The notes: generated by a model from the letters alone, not told the origin. A DNA stretch of 29,449 nt from CAMCHP01 sp036835325 (GCA_036835325.1 DAITMF010000039.1:1-29449), one strand, 5' to 3'; counted from the stretch's first letter, positions 7,747 to 15,971 are shown. A program made the numbers and translations.

Positions 7747-8769
7747 CTGCCTAACGAGGATGTGCGCGGCTGAAAAAGGTGTCAACGCTTTGTTGGCCAC
7801 CTGTGTCCGGATGTCGTTGAAGCGGCGTTCCCAATCGGGGTGTTGACGCACAACATCCATCATTTCGTGCCGCAGGGCCTCATCCAGCCAAAGCAAGTCT
7901 TGACGCTTCCGATGGTCGACCATCCGGCCGGAGGCCAAAACCGATGAAAAATACGCATCGAGCACTTCGTGAAGGGTGTCGAAGCCTGTCCCCTCCAACG
8001 CGCTGCAGGTGCCCACTTGGGGTACCCATCCATTGGCATTGGCAGGAAAAAGGTGCAAGGCCGACGCGTACTGACGCGCTGCTCGCTGCGCCGCCATTGC
8101 ATTGTCACCATCGGCCTTGGTGATGAAGAGGGCATCGGCCATCTCCATGATGCCGCGCTTGATGCCTTGCAGCTCGTCGCCGGCACCTGAAAGCATTAAG
8201 AGCAAAAAAAAGTCGACCATGCCGTGCACGGTGGTTTCGCTTTGGCCTACACCAACCGTTTCAACGATGATGGTGTCGAAGCCGGCCGCTTCACACAGCA
8301 AAATGCTCTCTCGGGTGGCGCGCGCCACACCTCCGAGGGTGTCGGCCGCCGCTGACGGACGAATAAACGCGTTGGGGTGCTGTGAGAGTTGGTTCATGCG
8401 CGTTTTATCACCCAAGATGCTGCCGCCCGATCGGCTGCTGCTGGGGTCAATCGCCAGCACGGCCACGCGGTGGTTGTGCTCAGCGAGATGAAGTCCGAAC
8501 CGTTCAATAAAGGTGCTTTTTCCAACGCCCGGTACGCCCGTGATGCCGATTCGACGTGAAGGGGTTTCCGTTTGCAAGCACAGCGAGAGCAGGGCAGAGG
8601 CTTCTTCGCGCGCGGCCGGCAATTTGCGCTCAACCAAGGTGATTGCCTCCGAAAGTGCTTGACGATTGCCGGCACTCAGTTCGGCGAACAGGTCTTCGAC
8701 CGGACGCTTATTCATCCGCCGTGCGCGGATGCGGGCTTTGGCTGCGTGTTTGCTTTCGGCTTCACTCAT
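7726..8769 (-). CDS. meaB: Methylmalonyl-CoA mutase-associated GTPase MeaB (ArgK family)
   Basis: This 347-residue G3E-family P-loop GTPase has Walker A TGVPGVGKST (about residues 77-86), a DPSSSRSGGSILGDKTRM segment typical of MeaB, and the ETVGVGQSE switch region. MeaB proteins act as chaperones for B12-dependent methylmalonyl-CoA mutase, gating cofactor loading and protecting the enzyme. The mutase genes are not in this window. The N-terminal 20 residues are rich in Lys, Arg and Ala. A promoter-like TACCTTCG lies only 4 bases upstream of the ATG, so the transcript may have almost no leader. The 3' end overlaps hisS by 21 bases in convergent orientation. Confidence 0.95.
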   Translation of the reverse strand: MSEAESKHAAKARIRARRMNKRPVEDLFAELSAGNRQALSEAITLVERKLPAAREEASALLSLCLQTETPSRRIGITGVPGVGKSTFIERFGLHLAEHNHRVAVLAIDPSSSRSGGSILGDKTRMNQLSQHPNAFIRPSAAADTLGGVARATRESILLCEAAGFDTIIVETVGVGQSETTVHGMVDFFLLLMLSGAGDELQGIKRGIMEMADALFITKADGDNAMAAQRAARQYASALHLFPANANGWVPQVGTCSALEGTGFDTLHEVLDAYFSSVLASGRMVDHRKRQDLLWLDEALRHEMMDVVRQHPDWERRFNDIRTQVANKALTPFSAAHILVRQLLPASV

Positions 8770-8773
8770 GGCC

Positions 8774-8781
8774 CGAAGGTA
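8774..8781 (-). promoter_or_regulatory. Possible -7 element of meaB
   Basis: TACCTTCG on the minus strand differs from TAnnTTTG at one position, the same T-to-C variant seen before other genes here. It lies 4 bases before the meaB ATG, which would give a leaderless or nearly leaderless mRNA. Confidence 0.35.
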
Positions 8782-8792
8782 CGAAGTTCGGT

Positions 8793-9374
8793 TCAGCGGT
8801 ACGATTCAACCCACTGCGGGTCATTCACCGCGCGCAGCAGGGCATACAGTTGATCGCCGTAAATGAGGTCGTGCAGTTTCCGAAGGCCAAAGGGTTGCAG
8901 CATGGCCATCTGCGAAGCGTCAGGCGTTCCGCCGCCGCGTGCCCAGCCCTCATCGTTGTTGGTTAACGGGTGTTTGTCGTAGCGCAATCGCCACAAATTG
9001 TCAATGCATGCGCAATCGGTGCGCACGTTCTGGGTTACGGTGTCAATTCGGTAGCCGCAACGGTCGATGCCGCGCAGGGCCAGCAAGTTTTTGCTTTCCG
9101 GATTGAACGGTGACCGCATGGCACCGGTCGAAATCAAGATGAAATCACGCCGCGACAGGTGCCGAATGCTGTGCACTTTGCCTTGATAAATCGTTACAAT
9201 GGAGTGGCTCACCGGATCGGTGTGATTGGGCACCAATTGCACAGCAAGGTGCTTTTCAGCGCCTACCAGAATGCCGTCGTCATAGTTTTCAACGGGGTGT
9301 GACCGCGCTCCGCGAAGGGCCAAGGCAATTGACATCCCCAAGAACCCAATAAATACAATGAGTGCAATGCGCAT
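8793..9374 (-). CDS. Uncharacterised membrane-anchored or secreted protein
   Basis: I do not recognise this 193-residue protein. It begins MRIALIVFIGFLGMSIALAL, one hydrophobic segment followed by RGARSHPVE, which could be an uncleaved anchor or a signal peptide. The rest is soluble with mixed charge and three cysteines: one in IDRCGYRI and a closely spaced pair in DCACIDN. A Gly-rich turn (ARGGGTPDAS) is near residue 150. The frame is open for 115 more residues upstream, but those overlap the opposite-strand lipoprotein gene and have no signal-like start, so I chose the ATG just before the hydrophobic segment. It lies 23 bases upstream of meaB on the same strand, so the two could be co-transcribed. 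No function can be assigned. Confidence 0.65.
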   Translation of the reverse strand: MRIALIVFIGFLGMSIALALRGARSHPVENYDDGILVGAEKHLAVQLVPNHTDPVSHSIVTIYQGKVHSIRHLSRRDFILISTGAMRSPFNPESKNLLALRGIDRCGYRIDTVTQNVRTDCACIDNLWRLRYDKHPLTNNDEGWARGGGTPDASQMAMLQPFGLRKLHDLIYGDQLYALLRAVNDPQWVESYR

Positions 9375-9450
9375 AGAGGGTGTATACGCACGCTGACAGG
9401 CGTAGTTTCGGCTTTTCGTGTGCAATTCATCGAATGGCCAAGGAGTTTCG

Positions 9451-9458
9451 TATTTTTG
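9451..9458 (+). promoter_or_regulatory. -7 promoter element of the DUF6265-type lipoprotein gene
   Basis: TATTTTTG is an exact TAnnTTTG match located 6 bases before the ATG at 9465. The expected transcription start would fall almost on the start codon. Confidence 0.5.
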
Positions 9459-9464
9459 TGGCCT

Positions 9465-9953
9465 ATGCGTGCCAATCAACTCGCTGTTTTTCTTTTGGGC
9501 GTTCTTGGATGGATGGGCTGCAAAAGCCCTGAAACACCTCCCGTCGATGCCGTGGCTTTCCCACTGAGCCGTCTGCAAGGCAAGTGGCAAGACATGAACC
9601 GCGACAATGCCTTTTTCGAAGAGTGGACGCTCATCGGCGACAAGCACCTTGAAGGCCGCGGTTACGTAATGGCCTCGGGCGACACAGTATTCATCGAACA
9701 ACTCGAAATCGTGGCCCAAGACAGCGCTCTGCTCTACCGCGTTGGCTTGAACGGAAGCCGCACCCGCGATTTGGTTGAGTTTCGCATGACCTCAGCCAGC
9801 ACCAACGAAATTGTGTTCGAAAACCCAAAGCACGACTTCCCTAAGAAAATCAGCTACGTGCTCCAGCCTGACTCGGGAATCAATGTCTACCTGAGCGGCC
9901 ACGAAGGCGGCAAATTCAGCGAAATCAACTTTTCGTTCGTCCGCCGCCGCTAG
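9465..9953 (+). CDS. DUF6265-type lipoprotein
   Basis: This 162-residue protein begins with a short hydrophobic signal ending in GWMGC, with C19 as the probable lipidated Cys. The mature part has a lipocalin-like pattern: GKWQDMNRDNAFFEEWT near residue 40, LEGRGYV, GDTVFIEQLEI, and near the end EIVFENPKHDFPKKISY. The FENPxHDFP motif is characteristic of DUF6265 proteins, whose function is unknown. The start at 9465 was chosen because it directly precedes the signal peptide and sits just after a promoter-like element; a longer frame of 15 codons exists upstream. It is divergent from the uncharacterised gene at 8793-9374. Confidence 0.78.
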   Translation: MRANQLAVFLLGVLGWMGCKSPETPPVDAVAFPLSRLQGKWQDMNRDNAFFEEWTLIGDKHLEGRGYVMASGDTVFIEQLEIVAQDSALLYRVGLNGSRTRDLVEFRMTSASTNEIVFENPKHDFPKKISYVLQPDSGINVYLSGHEGGKFSEINFSFVRRR

Positions 9954-10003
9954 TACGCACCCCACTTTTACTTTTTTGGCATACGATTGGTACGTCCTTC
10001 GTG

Positions 10004-10011
10004 TATATTCG
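10004..10011 (+). promoter_or_regulatory. Possible -7 element before the CarboxypepD_reg-like gene
   Basis: TATATTCG is one base from TAnnTTTG and ends 4 bases before the ATG at 10016, another nearly leaderless arrangement. Confidence 0.4.
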
Positions 10012-10015
10012 TCGC

Positions 10016-10768
10016 ATGAAAAGATGGGCATTCTTCTTTTTCTTTTCGGCTATCGCCGGATGGTCACTGGGCCAAACGCCCTGTGAAAATACCATTTATG
10101 TCTCCGGCAAAGTGCTAAGCGAGGGCGGACGACCGCTCTTCGATGCGATGGTCGTCAACCGAACGCAACAAGTGGGAAGCTTCTGTGAGTCAGACGGCAG
10201 TTTCACCCTGAAATTGTGCAAAACCGATACCCTTCAAATTGGCGCAACCGGATTTGCGAGCCAGCGATTGAGCTTTACCGACTCCATTCCCAAACGCACT
10301 TACGCGGTCGAAATTCGCATGAAACAACTGCGCATCAACATCCCCGAAGTGGCCATTATTGCGCCGCGCGACCTCGATGCCATTCAGCGCGATATCAATT
10401 CGCTCGGCTTCGACGAACGCGACTACCGTACATCAGGAGTGAACGCGTTCGAAAGCCCGATTACCTTCCTCTACGAGGCCTTCTCCAAACGTGAGCGCTC
10501 AAAGCGCGAAGTCATGGAAATGCGCAACAACGACCGCCGCCGCGAGCTCTTGAAAGAGCTGTTTGCCAAATACGTTGAGTACGAAATTGTCGCCCTTGAA
10601 AATGAAGAGTTCGACGCCTTCATCGATTTTATGGATCCGGGCGATGATGCGCTGAAAAGCTTTACGCAGTACGATTTCATTGTGTACGTGAAAGAGAGCT
10701 TTTCTGCTTACAAGCGGTACGGACGAAAAATGCGTTCAGGCGACTACGACTACCACCTCGACGATTAA
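10016..10768 (+). CDS. Carboxypeptidase-regulatory-like domain protein, exported
   Basis: The 250-residue product starts with a signal peptide (MKRWAFFFFFSAIAGWSLGQ), with Gln following the likely cleavage site. Residues about 30-110 form a CarboxypepD_reg-like beta-sandwich: YVSGKVLSEGGRPLFDAMV, then GSFCESDGSF and LQIGATGFASQRL, as at the N-terminus of SusC/TonB-dependent receptors. The remaining 140 residues are charged and mostly helical (KRERSKREVMEMRNNDRRR), with no beta-barrel or plug. Small stand-alone proteins of this kind are common in Bacteroidota and their role is unknown. Its stop shares the bases TTAA with the stop of the convergent downstream gene. I preferred the ATG at 10016 over a GTG five codons upstream because the promoter-like element overlaps that GTG region. 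Confidence 0.8.
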   Translation: MKRWAFFFFFSAIAGWSLGQTPCENTIYVSGKVLSEGGRPLFDAMVVNRTQQVGSFCESDGSFTLKLCKTDTLQIGATGFASQRLSFTDSIPKRTYAVEIRMKQLRINIPEVAIIAPRDLDAIQRDINSLGFDERDYRTSGVNAFESPITFLYEAFSKRERSKREVMEMRNNDRRRELLKELFAKYVEYEIVALENEEFDAFIDFMDPGDDALKSFTQYDFIVYVKESFSAYKRYGRKMRSGDYDYHLDD

Positions 10769-11112
10769 AGCTTCGGTTCGAGGTAGGCCGAATCGATGTA
10801 GTTGATAAACAGCTTGAAGAAAAAGGCAATCACCAAAAACGCGGTCAAGATTAGCCGCATGCGCCGCCGCCCAATGCTGTCTTCGCCCAACTTGTCGTAA
10901 CGCACCACCAAGTCAACGAATACGCCTGCAACCCCCAAGATTTCCAAAAGGGTAAAGAACCCTGAACTCTCGCGCAACTCAAGAAACACCCCTTGCAGCC
11001 ATTCAAAGCGGCCGTTGGCAATCTTCGCGGCAAAAAACACCACGTTGTAAAGGGTCAATAAAATGAGCGCTACCAGCGGAAGCCGGTCAGTTTTGGGTTT
11101 GTTGTTTGCCAC
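10765..11112 (-). CDS. Small three-helix membrane protein of unknown function
   Basis: I do not recognise this 115-residue protein. It starts with GTG (MANNKPKTDRLP) because the frame has no suitable ATG before the first hydrophobic segment. Three membrane helices are visible, at about residues 12-30, 51-69 and 86-105, with a basic segment (GRRRMR) between the second and third. It is downstream of the PorP/SprF gene on the same strand with a 15-base gap, so it may be read through from the T9SS pair. A TACCTTTG element overlapping the PorP stop could also drive it separately. Its 3' end overlaps the convergent upstream gene by 4 bases. Confidence 0.65.
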   Translation of the reverse strand: MANNKPKTDRLPLVALILLTLYNVVFFAAKIANGRFEWLQGVFLELRESSGFFTLLEILGVAGVFVDLVVRYDKLGEDSIGRRRMRLILTAFLVIAFFFKLFINYIDSAYLEPKL

Positions 11113-11127
11113 GCTTGGGAATTTGCG

Positions 11128-12132
11128 TCAAAGGTAGTCAGGACAAAGCACCCGACGGTCAACAGGGGGCACAAACCGCGATAGGATGTACACAACACTC
11201 AATTCCAATCCTCCGCGTCCGTTGCTCGCCGGACGGAGGTTGCTCGTGTTGATGTCATAACTGAGGCCTACCCGCCAATCGTCGTAATCCATCCCCAAAG
11301 TAAAAAAGCCTGCGTCACGGGTGCGGTAGGCCATGTGGGCAAAAACGGTTCTGAACAGTCCGCGTTCGTCGAGCAGTACGTACCGTGCGCCCACGACGGG
11401 TATGAATTCGGTGTAGGTGCCTTGCCGCGAGAGCAGGAGGCCTCCGGTGGCATCCCACTCAGCGTTGAGTTCACGCGTGCCCCATGCCGACAGTGTGAAC
11501 CGCAAATCCAACCGAATGCTGGGGTCATCGAAGAAACTTTGCTTGGGCGCATTGACATTGTGCAGGGCGATGCCGCCTTCGTAGCTGTTTCGACGGTTGA
11601 TGTGGTGCTGCCAGCCAACGCCAAGTGCAAGATGGGCGTAGCCACGGGCATCGCGGGTGTACATTTCACCGGGATCAATGGAGGGGTTGTAACTCACGCC
11701 GTTCCATTGGTTGTCATAGCGCAAATCGCTGTAATCAATGTTCCGCTGCACAAAGCCAAACTGCGCACCAAATGAGATGCGGTGCAGCGAGTCGTTGGGC
11801 AACGCGAAGCTATATGCCCCGGCCAGTTTTACCGCCAAGGTATTCAGCCGCGAGTCTCCGGCGCGGTCTTGGTAAATGCTCAAGCCGGTGCCCAAGCCGT
11901 CAATGCCTCCCGTATTGCGCCAATCGGCGCTTCCTCCAACAGTGGTGAATGGCACAGTCACCGAACGCCACTGCGTACGCTGGTTGCCGATGAAGCGGTA
12001 GTCGCCGTCAAACATCCCCGCCATGGCCGGATTGTACACCATGGGCGCCACAGCAAACTGCGAAAAGTGGATGTCTTGCGCAACTCCGCCAAGGCCCATC
12101 ATGAGCAAACCGAACACCAGCAGTTTCTTCAT
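11128..12132 (-). CDS. PorP/SprF family type IX secretion system outer-membrane protein
   Basis: This 334-residue protein has a signal peptide (MKKLLVFGLLMMGLGGVAQD) and the family hallmark near the mature N-terminus: DIHFSQFAVAPMVYNPAMAG. Alternating amphipathic strands typical of an outer-membrane beta-barrel follow, ending DLSVV-like strands near residue 310. PorP/SprF proteins are T9SS components that associate with the outer membrane; many paralogues pair with one particular type B sorting-domain substrate and help retain it at the cell surface. Here the ATG overlaps the stop of the 1246-residue type B cargo gene by 4 bases, an arrangement that strongly suggests the two work together. 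The match to TIGR03519-type proteins is clear by eye. Confidence 0.93.
   Translation of the reverse strand: MKKLLVFGLLMMGLGGVAQDIHFSQFAVAPMVYNPAMAGMFDGDYRFIGNQRTQWRSVTVPFTTVGGSADWRNTGGIDGLGTGLSIYQDRAGDSRLNTLAVKLAGAYSFALPNDSLHRISFGAQFGFVQRNIDYSDLRYDNQWNGVSYNPSIDPGEMYTRDARGYAHLALGVGWQHHINRRNSYEGGIALHNVNAPKQSFFDDPSIRLDLRFTLSAWGTRELNAEWDATGGLLLSRQGTYTEFIPVVGARYVLLDERGLFRTVFAHMAYRTRDAGFFTLGMDYDDWRVGLSYDINTSNLRPASNGRGGLELSVVYILSRFVPPVDRRVLCPDYL
11129..11136 (-). promoter_or_regulatory. TAnnTTTG element overlapping the porP-like stop codon
   Basis: TACCTTTG on the minus strand encodes the last residues and stop of the PorP/SprF gene and lies 16 bases before the GTG of the small membrane protein gene. 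It may be a promoter for that gene, or a chance match. Confidence 0.3.
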
Positions 12133-15100
12133 CGAATCAAGGTGATGTTGCCTTTCTCAAAGTAGGTTTCGCCGCCTTCGCAAAAGGCTTCCAAGTAGTA
12201 CACAAACACGGCCGGGTCGGCATCGCGGCCTTTGTAGGTGCCGTCCCAACCTTGGGTGATGGTGCGGGTTTCAAAAACCAACTCGCCCCAACGGTTGTAC
12301 ACCGTGAAGTAGAGGTCAGTAATGAAGTTGCCGCGCACGTACAGCACGTCGTTGTTGCCATCGCCGTTGGGGGTGAAGGCGTTCGGGACATAAATCCCGG
12401 GAGGGCCGCAGAAGTACTCGGCCACGCGCACCGTAACCGAATTGGAGTACACACATTCACCATCAGCAATTACTACGCTGTAGGTGGTGGTTTCTTCAGG
12501 TGTTGCCTCGGTTACAGCTGCGAAGGGGTCGCTCAAGCCGTCTTGCGGCGACCAGCTGTAATTAAATCCGGGTGGAGACGCGGTCAGTGTACTGCTTTCT
12601 CCAGCTAGCACCAGCTCAGGATCGGCCGTGGCGCCAATCTGGGTGAAATCCAATCCGCTGGTGCTGATGAAAATGTCATCGCTCACGGTGCATTCCGATG
12701 AGGTCGCCGTAAGCTCGAAAAAGCCATCTTCAGAGACAAACACCTGCACCGATGCACTGCCTTGTCCTGACAGCACCAAATCAGCTGGGGTCCACTCCAA
12801 GGTGTACCCGGGCAGCTCACCAAGCGCTTGCAAGGTCACGGTATCGCCTGCACACACCGTGAAATCGGCACCGATGTCGAGCAAATCGGCAATCAGTGCT
12901 ACGTCGATCGCGGCACTTTCGCTGCATTCGCCGATGGTGATTTGCACGTAGTAGGTCGCTGAGCCGGTGATCAAGACTTCAATTTCAGTGGCATCAGGGC
13001 CGCTTTCAATCGGGTCGCTGAAATCGGGCGAGCTTGACCAGGTCCAAGTGATGTTTTCGCCTCCGGCGGATGCGGTCAGCAGGGCCACATCGCCGCTGTT
13101 GCACGCCACAACATCTTCACCGGGCAAAAGGCCCAAGGAGGTTATGTCAACCGTTTGGTAAACGGTATCAATGCACAATCCGGTATCAATCAGAAGGGTG
13201 TATTCGGTTGTTTCTGTGGGTGCGGCCACGGGATTGGGCAAACCGGCGTCGTTCAGGGTGTTTGCCGGTGACCAGAAGTAACTCCAACTGGGTTGCTGTT
13301 GAACAGGGCCAAGTTGGATGGATTCTCCTTCGCACACTTCAAGGTTGCCCAATGTACTCGACTGTGGGAGGGCAAGGGTCACCGTTCTGAACAAGGTATC
13401 TAGGCCGTTGCACGTTTCCGGATTCGACACCACCAGCATCACGTCGTAAGTGCCCGGCTCGTCGTAGGTGTGGGTAGGGTTGAATTCGGTACTCGTTTCC
13501 CCATCCCCAAAATCCCAAAAGAAATCCTGCCCGAAGGTGCTGGTGTTGGTGAAGGTGATGGGCCCGTCAAGGCAGTCGGTCAAGGGTGCGGTGAAATCAG
13601 CGATGGTAATGGGCAAGAGGAAGTCAAACTTGAACACGCCATTGTTGCAGTTGCTGCTGTTGTTGGTGGGCGACACGGCATTCGCAGGGAAAATCGGGAA
13701 GTCATCGTTGCTTCCGCAGCCAGCGCACACCGATTGGTAAATCTGGCCTTTGCGGTTAAAACGACTTGTGCCGCCATCGACGTGCTCGGCGCTGATGCCA
13801 CCACCGAAATAGGAGGCATACACGACGTCGCTGGCGTCGTCTTCAAGCACCATAAGGTAAAAGTCGCTTCCGTTGGTGGTCGACTGGTAGGCATCAGGGG
13901 TGACCTGCATGTTAAACACGTTGCCGGTGTTGGGGTTTGAGTTGGTGTTGGTCGTTCCGCCCCATCCCGAGAGGTAAATTTTACCGCACACGTCAACCAA
14001 AAAGGCCGTAGGCGAGAGGTTGGGCACTCCGGCGCCTGTTCCAAACACGGTTGACCATGTGATTGAACTCAGCGTTTCATCAAGCTTGGCCACAAGCATG
14101 CCGCTGTTGGGTGTGCCATAGGCCGCGTTGATGATAAAGCTGCTGCCCGACGCACGGGTTTGTCCGTAAATGTGCGGCGCACCATCGGTATCGGTCTCAA
14201 CGAAATAGCACTGGTCATAGGCCGATGAGCCGAGGTAGGTCGATTGCAAAATGCCCGATCCGTTGGCGGCTACGCGAATCACGAAGCCATCGGCGGGCCC
14301 TCCGGCATTGCCGGTTTGGTACGCACCCGATGACGTGGCCAAGTTGGTTGAGGTGGTGCCTCCACAGAGGTAAATGGGGCCTGACGGACTCACATCAACG
14401 CTGTAGATGCCTTCGTTGCCTGAGCTTCCGTAGTAGCTGCTATAAAGCACGGTTGAAAGGTCAGGCGTGAACTTGGTGATGCATCCATCCAAGCCACCAC
14501 CATACACCGGCTGAAAGGCATTGGTGGTGGGGAAGTCGCCCGAAAAGGTGCAACTGCCAATGTAGATGTTGCCGTCGTCGTCGAGTTCGATTTCACCTCT
14601 GAACTCATCGGCATAGTTGAATTTTAATGCGGGTACAGTGTTGACGCCGTCGTTGGCGCTTCCTCCCAAAAATGTCGATGAGAGCAGCGCGCTGCCATCG
14701 TTGGAGAAGCGGCTCACAATGATGTCAGAGCCGTTCACGTACTGAACACCAATGCCGATGGGCGTTACACTCGTTCCTCCGGCAAAGGTGGTTTGGTAGG
14801 CGCCTGAGGTCACCGGGAAGTTCGGCGAACTCGATGTTCCCATCACCAGCAGTTCACCTTGGGCGTTCACAATGAGCGAGTGGGGGAGTTCGTCGTTCGC
14901 TCCGCCGAGGTAGGTGGAGTACACGCGAAAGGTGCCCGATACGTCGTACTTGGTGATGGCGATGTCGGTACCCACGAGCGACCCTTGTCCGTCGCCGCCG
15001 CCCCATACCTGTTGGTAGGCGCCCAAGGTGATTGGGTACCCTGCACCAAAGGCCGAACTGCCCGCATAGAGAAAGCCGTCGTCATCGTAGGTGGCGGTGA

Positions 15101-15869
15101 AGCCGAAGTTGTCGGCCGTTGAGCCTGAGTAGGTCGAAAACAGCAAAACAGGGTCAATCACCAAAGGCAGATTCGGATTCAAACCACCGGGAAATGCAAA
15201 CCCCACGCGGTCGCCTTCGAGGGTGTACACGCAGTCAACCATGCGCTTTTCGCCGTTCTCAAGTTGCCATGCAATGGGCGCCTGTTCAATGACTTGGTTG
15301 ATCGATGTGCGCACAATGAGGCGTCCGTTGCGCAATTCAAGGCCTTCGGCTCCGATGTAGTTAAGTTGGATGGATGAGGGGTCGGCACCGGCCTGCACCA
15401 TGAAGTCGTATTTCAACGCAAAGTCTTCCGAATGCATGACCAAGTCAATGCCCGGATACACGTCGTTCAATCGAACGTTTCCATATCCCGAAAGGCCTCC
15501 GGCCCATTTTGAAGGGTCGTTGCCGAGGAAGTAATTGTACTTTGTGATATGCTCTTCGCTGAATTCGGCTTCCTTTACCGCTTGGCCTCCGACGAAGGCC
15601 ACTTTGTAAGCGTGGCGACGAATGCGCGGAGTTCCTTCAAGCGTTTTTGGGTCTACTCCGGTTCCGTGGAGGGCCGAAACCGATGAAACGTCGATGAAAT
15701 CGTAGGTCAATCCATCCTCTTCCAAATACAGCTTTCCTCCTGAAATCTCTGCAGAGGCTAAGACCTGGGCGGGCCACTGGCCGCCATTTTCAACGAAGAC
15801 ATGGCCCACCTGACATCCGGCCGCAAGGCCAAAACCCAAAAAGAAACCGATCAAAAGGTACCTGAGCAT
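12129..15869 (-). CDS. T9SS type B sorting-domain surface protein with SBBP beta-propeller, PKD and Ig-like modules
   Basis: This 1246-residue protein has a signal peptide (MLRYLLIGFFLGFGLAAGC, then Gln). Residues 24-240 form a DUF7948-type N-terminal domain (ENGGQWPAQVL, YNYFLGNDPSKW, PLVIDP). Seven SBBP-type repeats follow, with cores such as FSTYSGS, YSTYLGG, SSTFLGG, YSSYYGS, QSTYLGS, WSTVFGT and YASYFGG at about residues 244, 317, 397, 476, 542, 605 and 684, consistent with a seven-bladed propeller. A PKD domain (WDFGDGETSTEFNPTHTY) covers about 760-830, then about four Ig-like modules of about 80 residues. The type B sorting domain occupies about 1155-1246 (VPNAFTPNGDGNND, YNRWGELVFE, GWDGTYKG, KGNITLIR). 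It is secreted by T9SS and probably tethered through the coupled PorP/SprF protein. The start was set at the signal peptide. Confidence 0.93.
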   Translation of the reverse strand: MLRYLLIGFFLGFGLAAGCQVGHVFVENGGQWPAQVLASAEISGGKLYLEEDGLTYDFIDVSSVSALHGTGVDPKTLEGTPRIRRHAYKVAFVGGQAVKEAEFSEEHITKYNYFLGNDPSKWAGGLSGYGNVRLNDVYPGIDLVMHSEDFALKYDFMVQAGADPSSIQLNYIGAEGLELRNGRLIVRTSINQVIEQAPIAWQLENGEKRMVDCVYTLEGDRVGFAFPGGLNPNLPLVIDPVLLFSTYSGSTADNFGFTATYDDDGFLYAGSSAFGAGYPITLGAYQQVWGGGDGQGSLVGTDIAITKYDVSGTFRVYSTYLGGANDELPHSLIVNAQGELLVMGTSSSPNFPVTSGAYQTTFAGGTSVTPIGIGVQYVNGSDIIVSRFSNDGSALLSSTFLGGSANDGVNTVPALKFNYADEFRGEIELDDDGNIYIGSCTFSGDFPTTNAFQPVYGGGLDGCITKFTPDLSTVLYSSYYGSSGNEGIYSVDVSPSGPIYLCGGTTSTNLATSSGAYQTGNAGGPADGFVIRVAANGSGILQSTYLGSSAYDQCYFVETDTDGAPHIYGQTRASGSSFIINAAYGTPNSGMLVAKLDETLSSITWSTVFGTGAGVPNLSPTAFLVDVCGKIYLSGWGGTTNTNSNPNTGNVFNMQVTPDAYQSTTNGSDFYLMVLEDDASDVVYASYFGGGISAEHVDGGTSRFNRKGQIYQSVCAGCGSNDDFPIFPANAVSPTNNSSNCNNGVFKFDFLLPITIADFTAPLTDCLDGPITFTNTSTFGQDFFWDFGDGETSTEFNPTHTYDEPGTYDVMLVVSNPETCNGLDTLFRTVTLALPQSSTLGNLEVCEGESIQLGPVQQQPSWSYFWSPANTLNDAGLPNPVAAPTETTEYTLLIDTGLCIDTVYQTVDITSLGLLPGEDVVACNSGDVALLTASAGGENITWTWSSSPDFSDPIESGPDATEIEVLITGSATYYVQITIGECSESAAIDVALIADLLDIGADFTVCAGDTVTLQALGELPGYTLEWTPADLVLSGQGSASVQVFVSEDGFFELTATSSECTVSDDIFISTSGLDFTQIGATADPELVLAGESSTLTASPPGFNYSWSPQDGLSDPFAAVTEATPEETTTYSVVIADGECVYSNSVTVRVAEYFCGPPGIYVPNAFTPNGDGNNDVLYVRGNFITDLYFTVYNRWGELVFETRTITQGWDGTYKGRDADPAVFVYYLEAFCEGGETYFEKGNITLIR

Positions 15870-15873
15870 AGAG

Positions 15874-15881
15874 CCAAGGTA
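15874..15881 (-). promoter_or_regulatory. Weak -7 element of the T9SS cargo operon
   Basis: TACCTTGG on the minus strand has one mismatch to TAnnTTTG and lies 4 bases before the chosen ATG. It supports this start over an in-frame ATG 17 codons upstream. Confidence 0.3.
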
Positions 15882-15905
15882 CGAATTCACTGCATCGCTC
15901 TCAAA

Positions 15906-15921
15906 ATTGAACTGGTTCAAT
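15906..15921. promoter_or_regulatory. Inverted repeat between divergent genes (possible operator)
   Basis: ATTGAAC-TG-GTTCAAT is a 7+7 base perfect inverted repeat with a 2-base spacer. It lies between the divergent T9SS cargo gene and the pirin gene, upstream of both promoter-like elements. This is the size of a dimeric regulator site; no regulator is identified. Confidence 0.3.
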
Positions 15922-15942
15922 GCTTGGATGCGCAGAAGCCGC

Positions 15943-15950
15943 TAACTTCG
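15943..15950 (+). promoter_or_regulatory. Possible -7 element of the pirin gene
   Basis: TAACTTCG is one base from TAnnTTTG and lies 21 bases before the ATG at 15972. Confidence 0.35.
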
Positions 15951-15971
15951 AGCTATCAATACCGACATTGT

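Noticed and set aside
9375..9719. An upstream extension of the unknown gene at 8793-9374
   Set aside because: It is antisense to the DUF6265-type lipoprotein and would bury the hydrophobic leader in the middle of the protein.
13470..13940. A 156-codon plus-strand open frame inside the T9SS cargo gene
   Set aside because: The minus strand encodes continuous repeat and PKD domains here; the plus-strand product shows no domain or start signals.
15812..15869. Possible lipobox (LAAGC) in the T9SS cargo leader
   Set aside because: The -3 residue is Ala rather than the preferred Leu, and T9SS cargo normally uses signal peptidase I; cleavage before the following Gln fits better.
15801..15971. An upstream extension of the pirin gene
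   Set aside because: It overlaps the T9SS cargo start and promoter region, and the Tat leader begins cleanly at the ATG at 15972.
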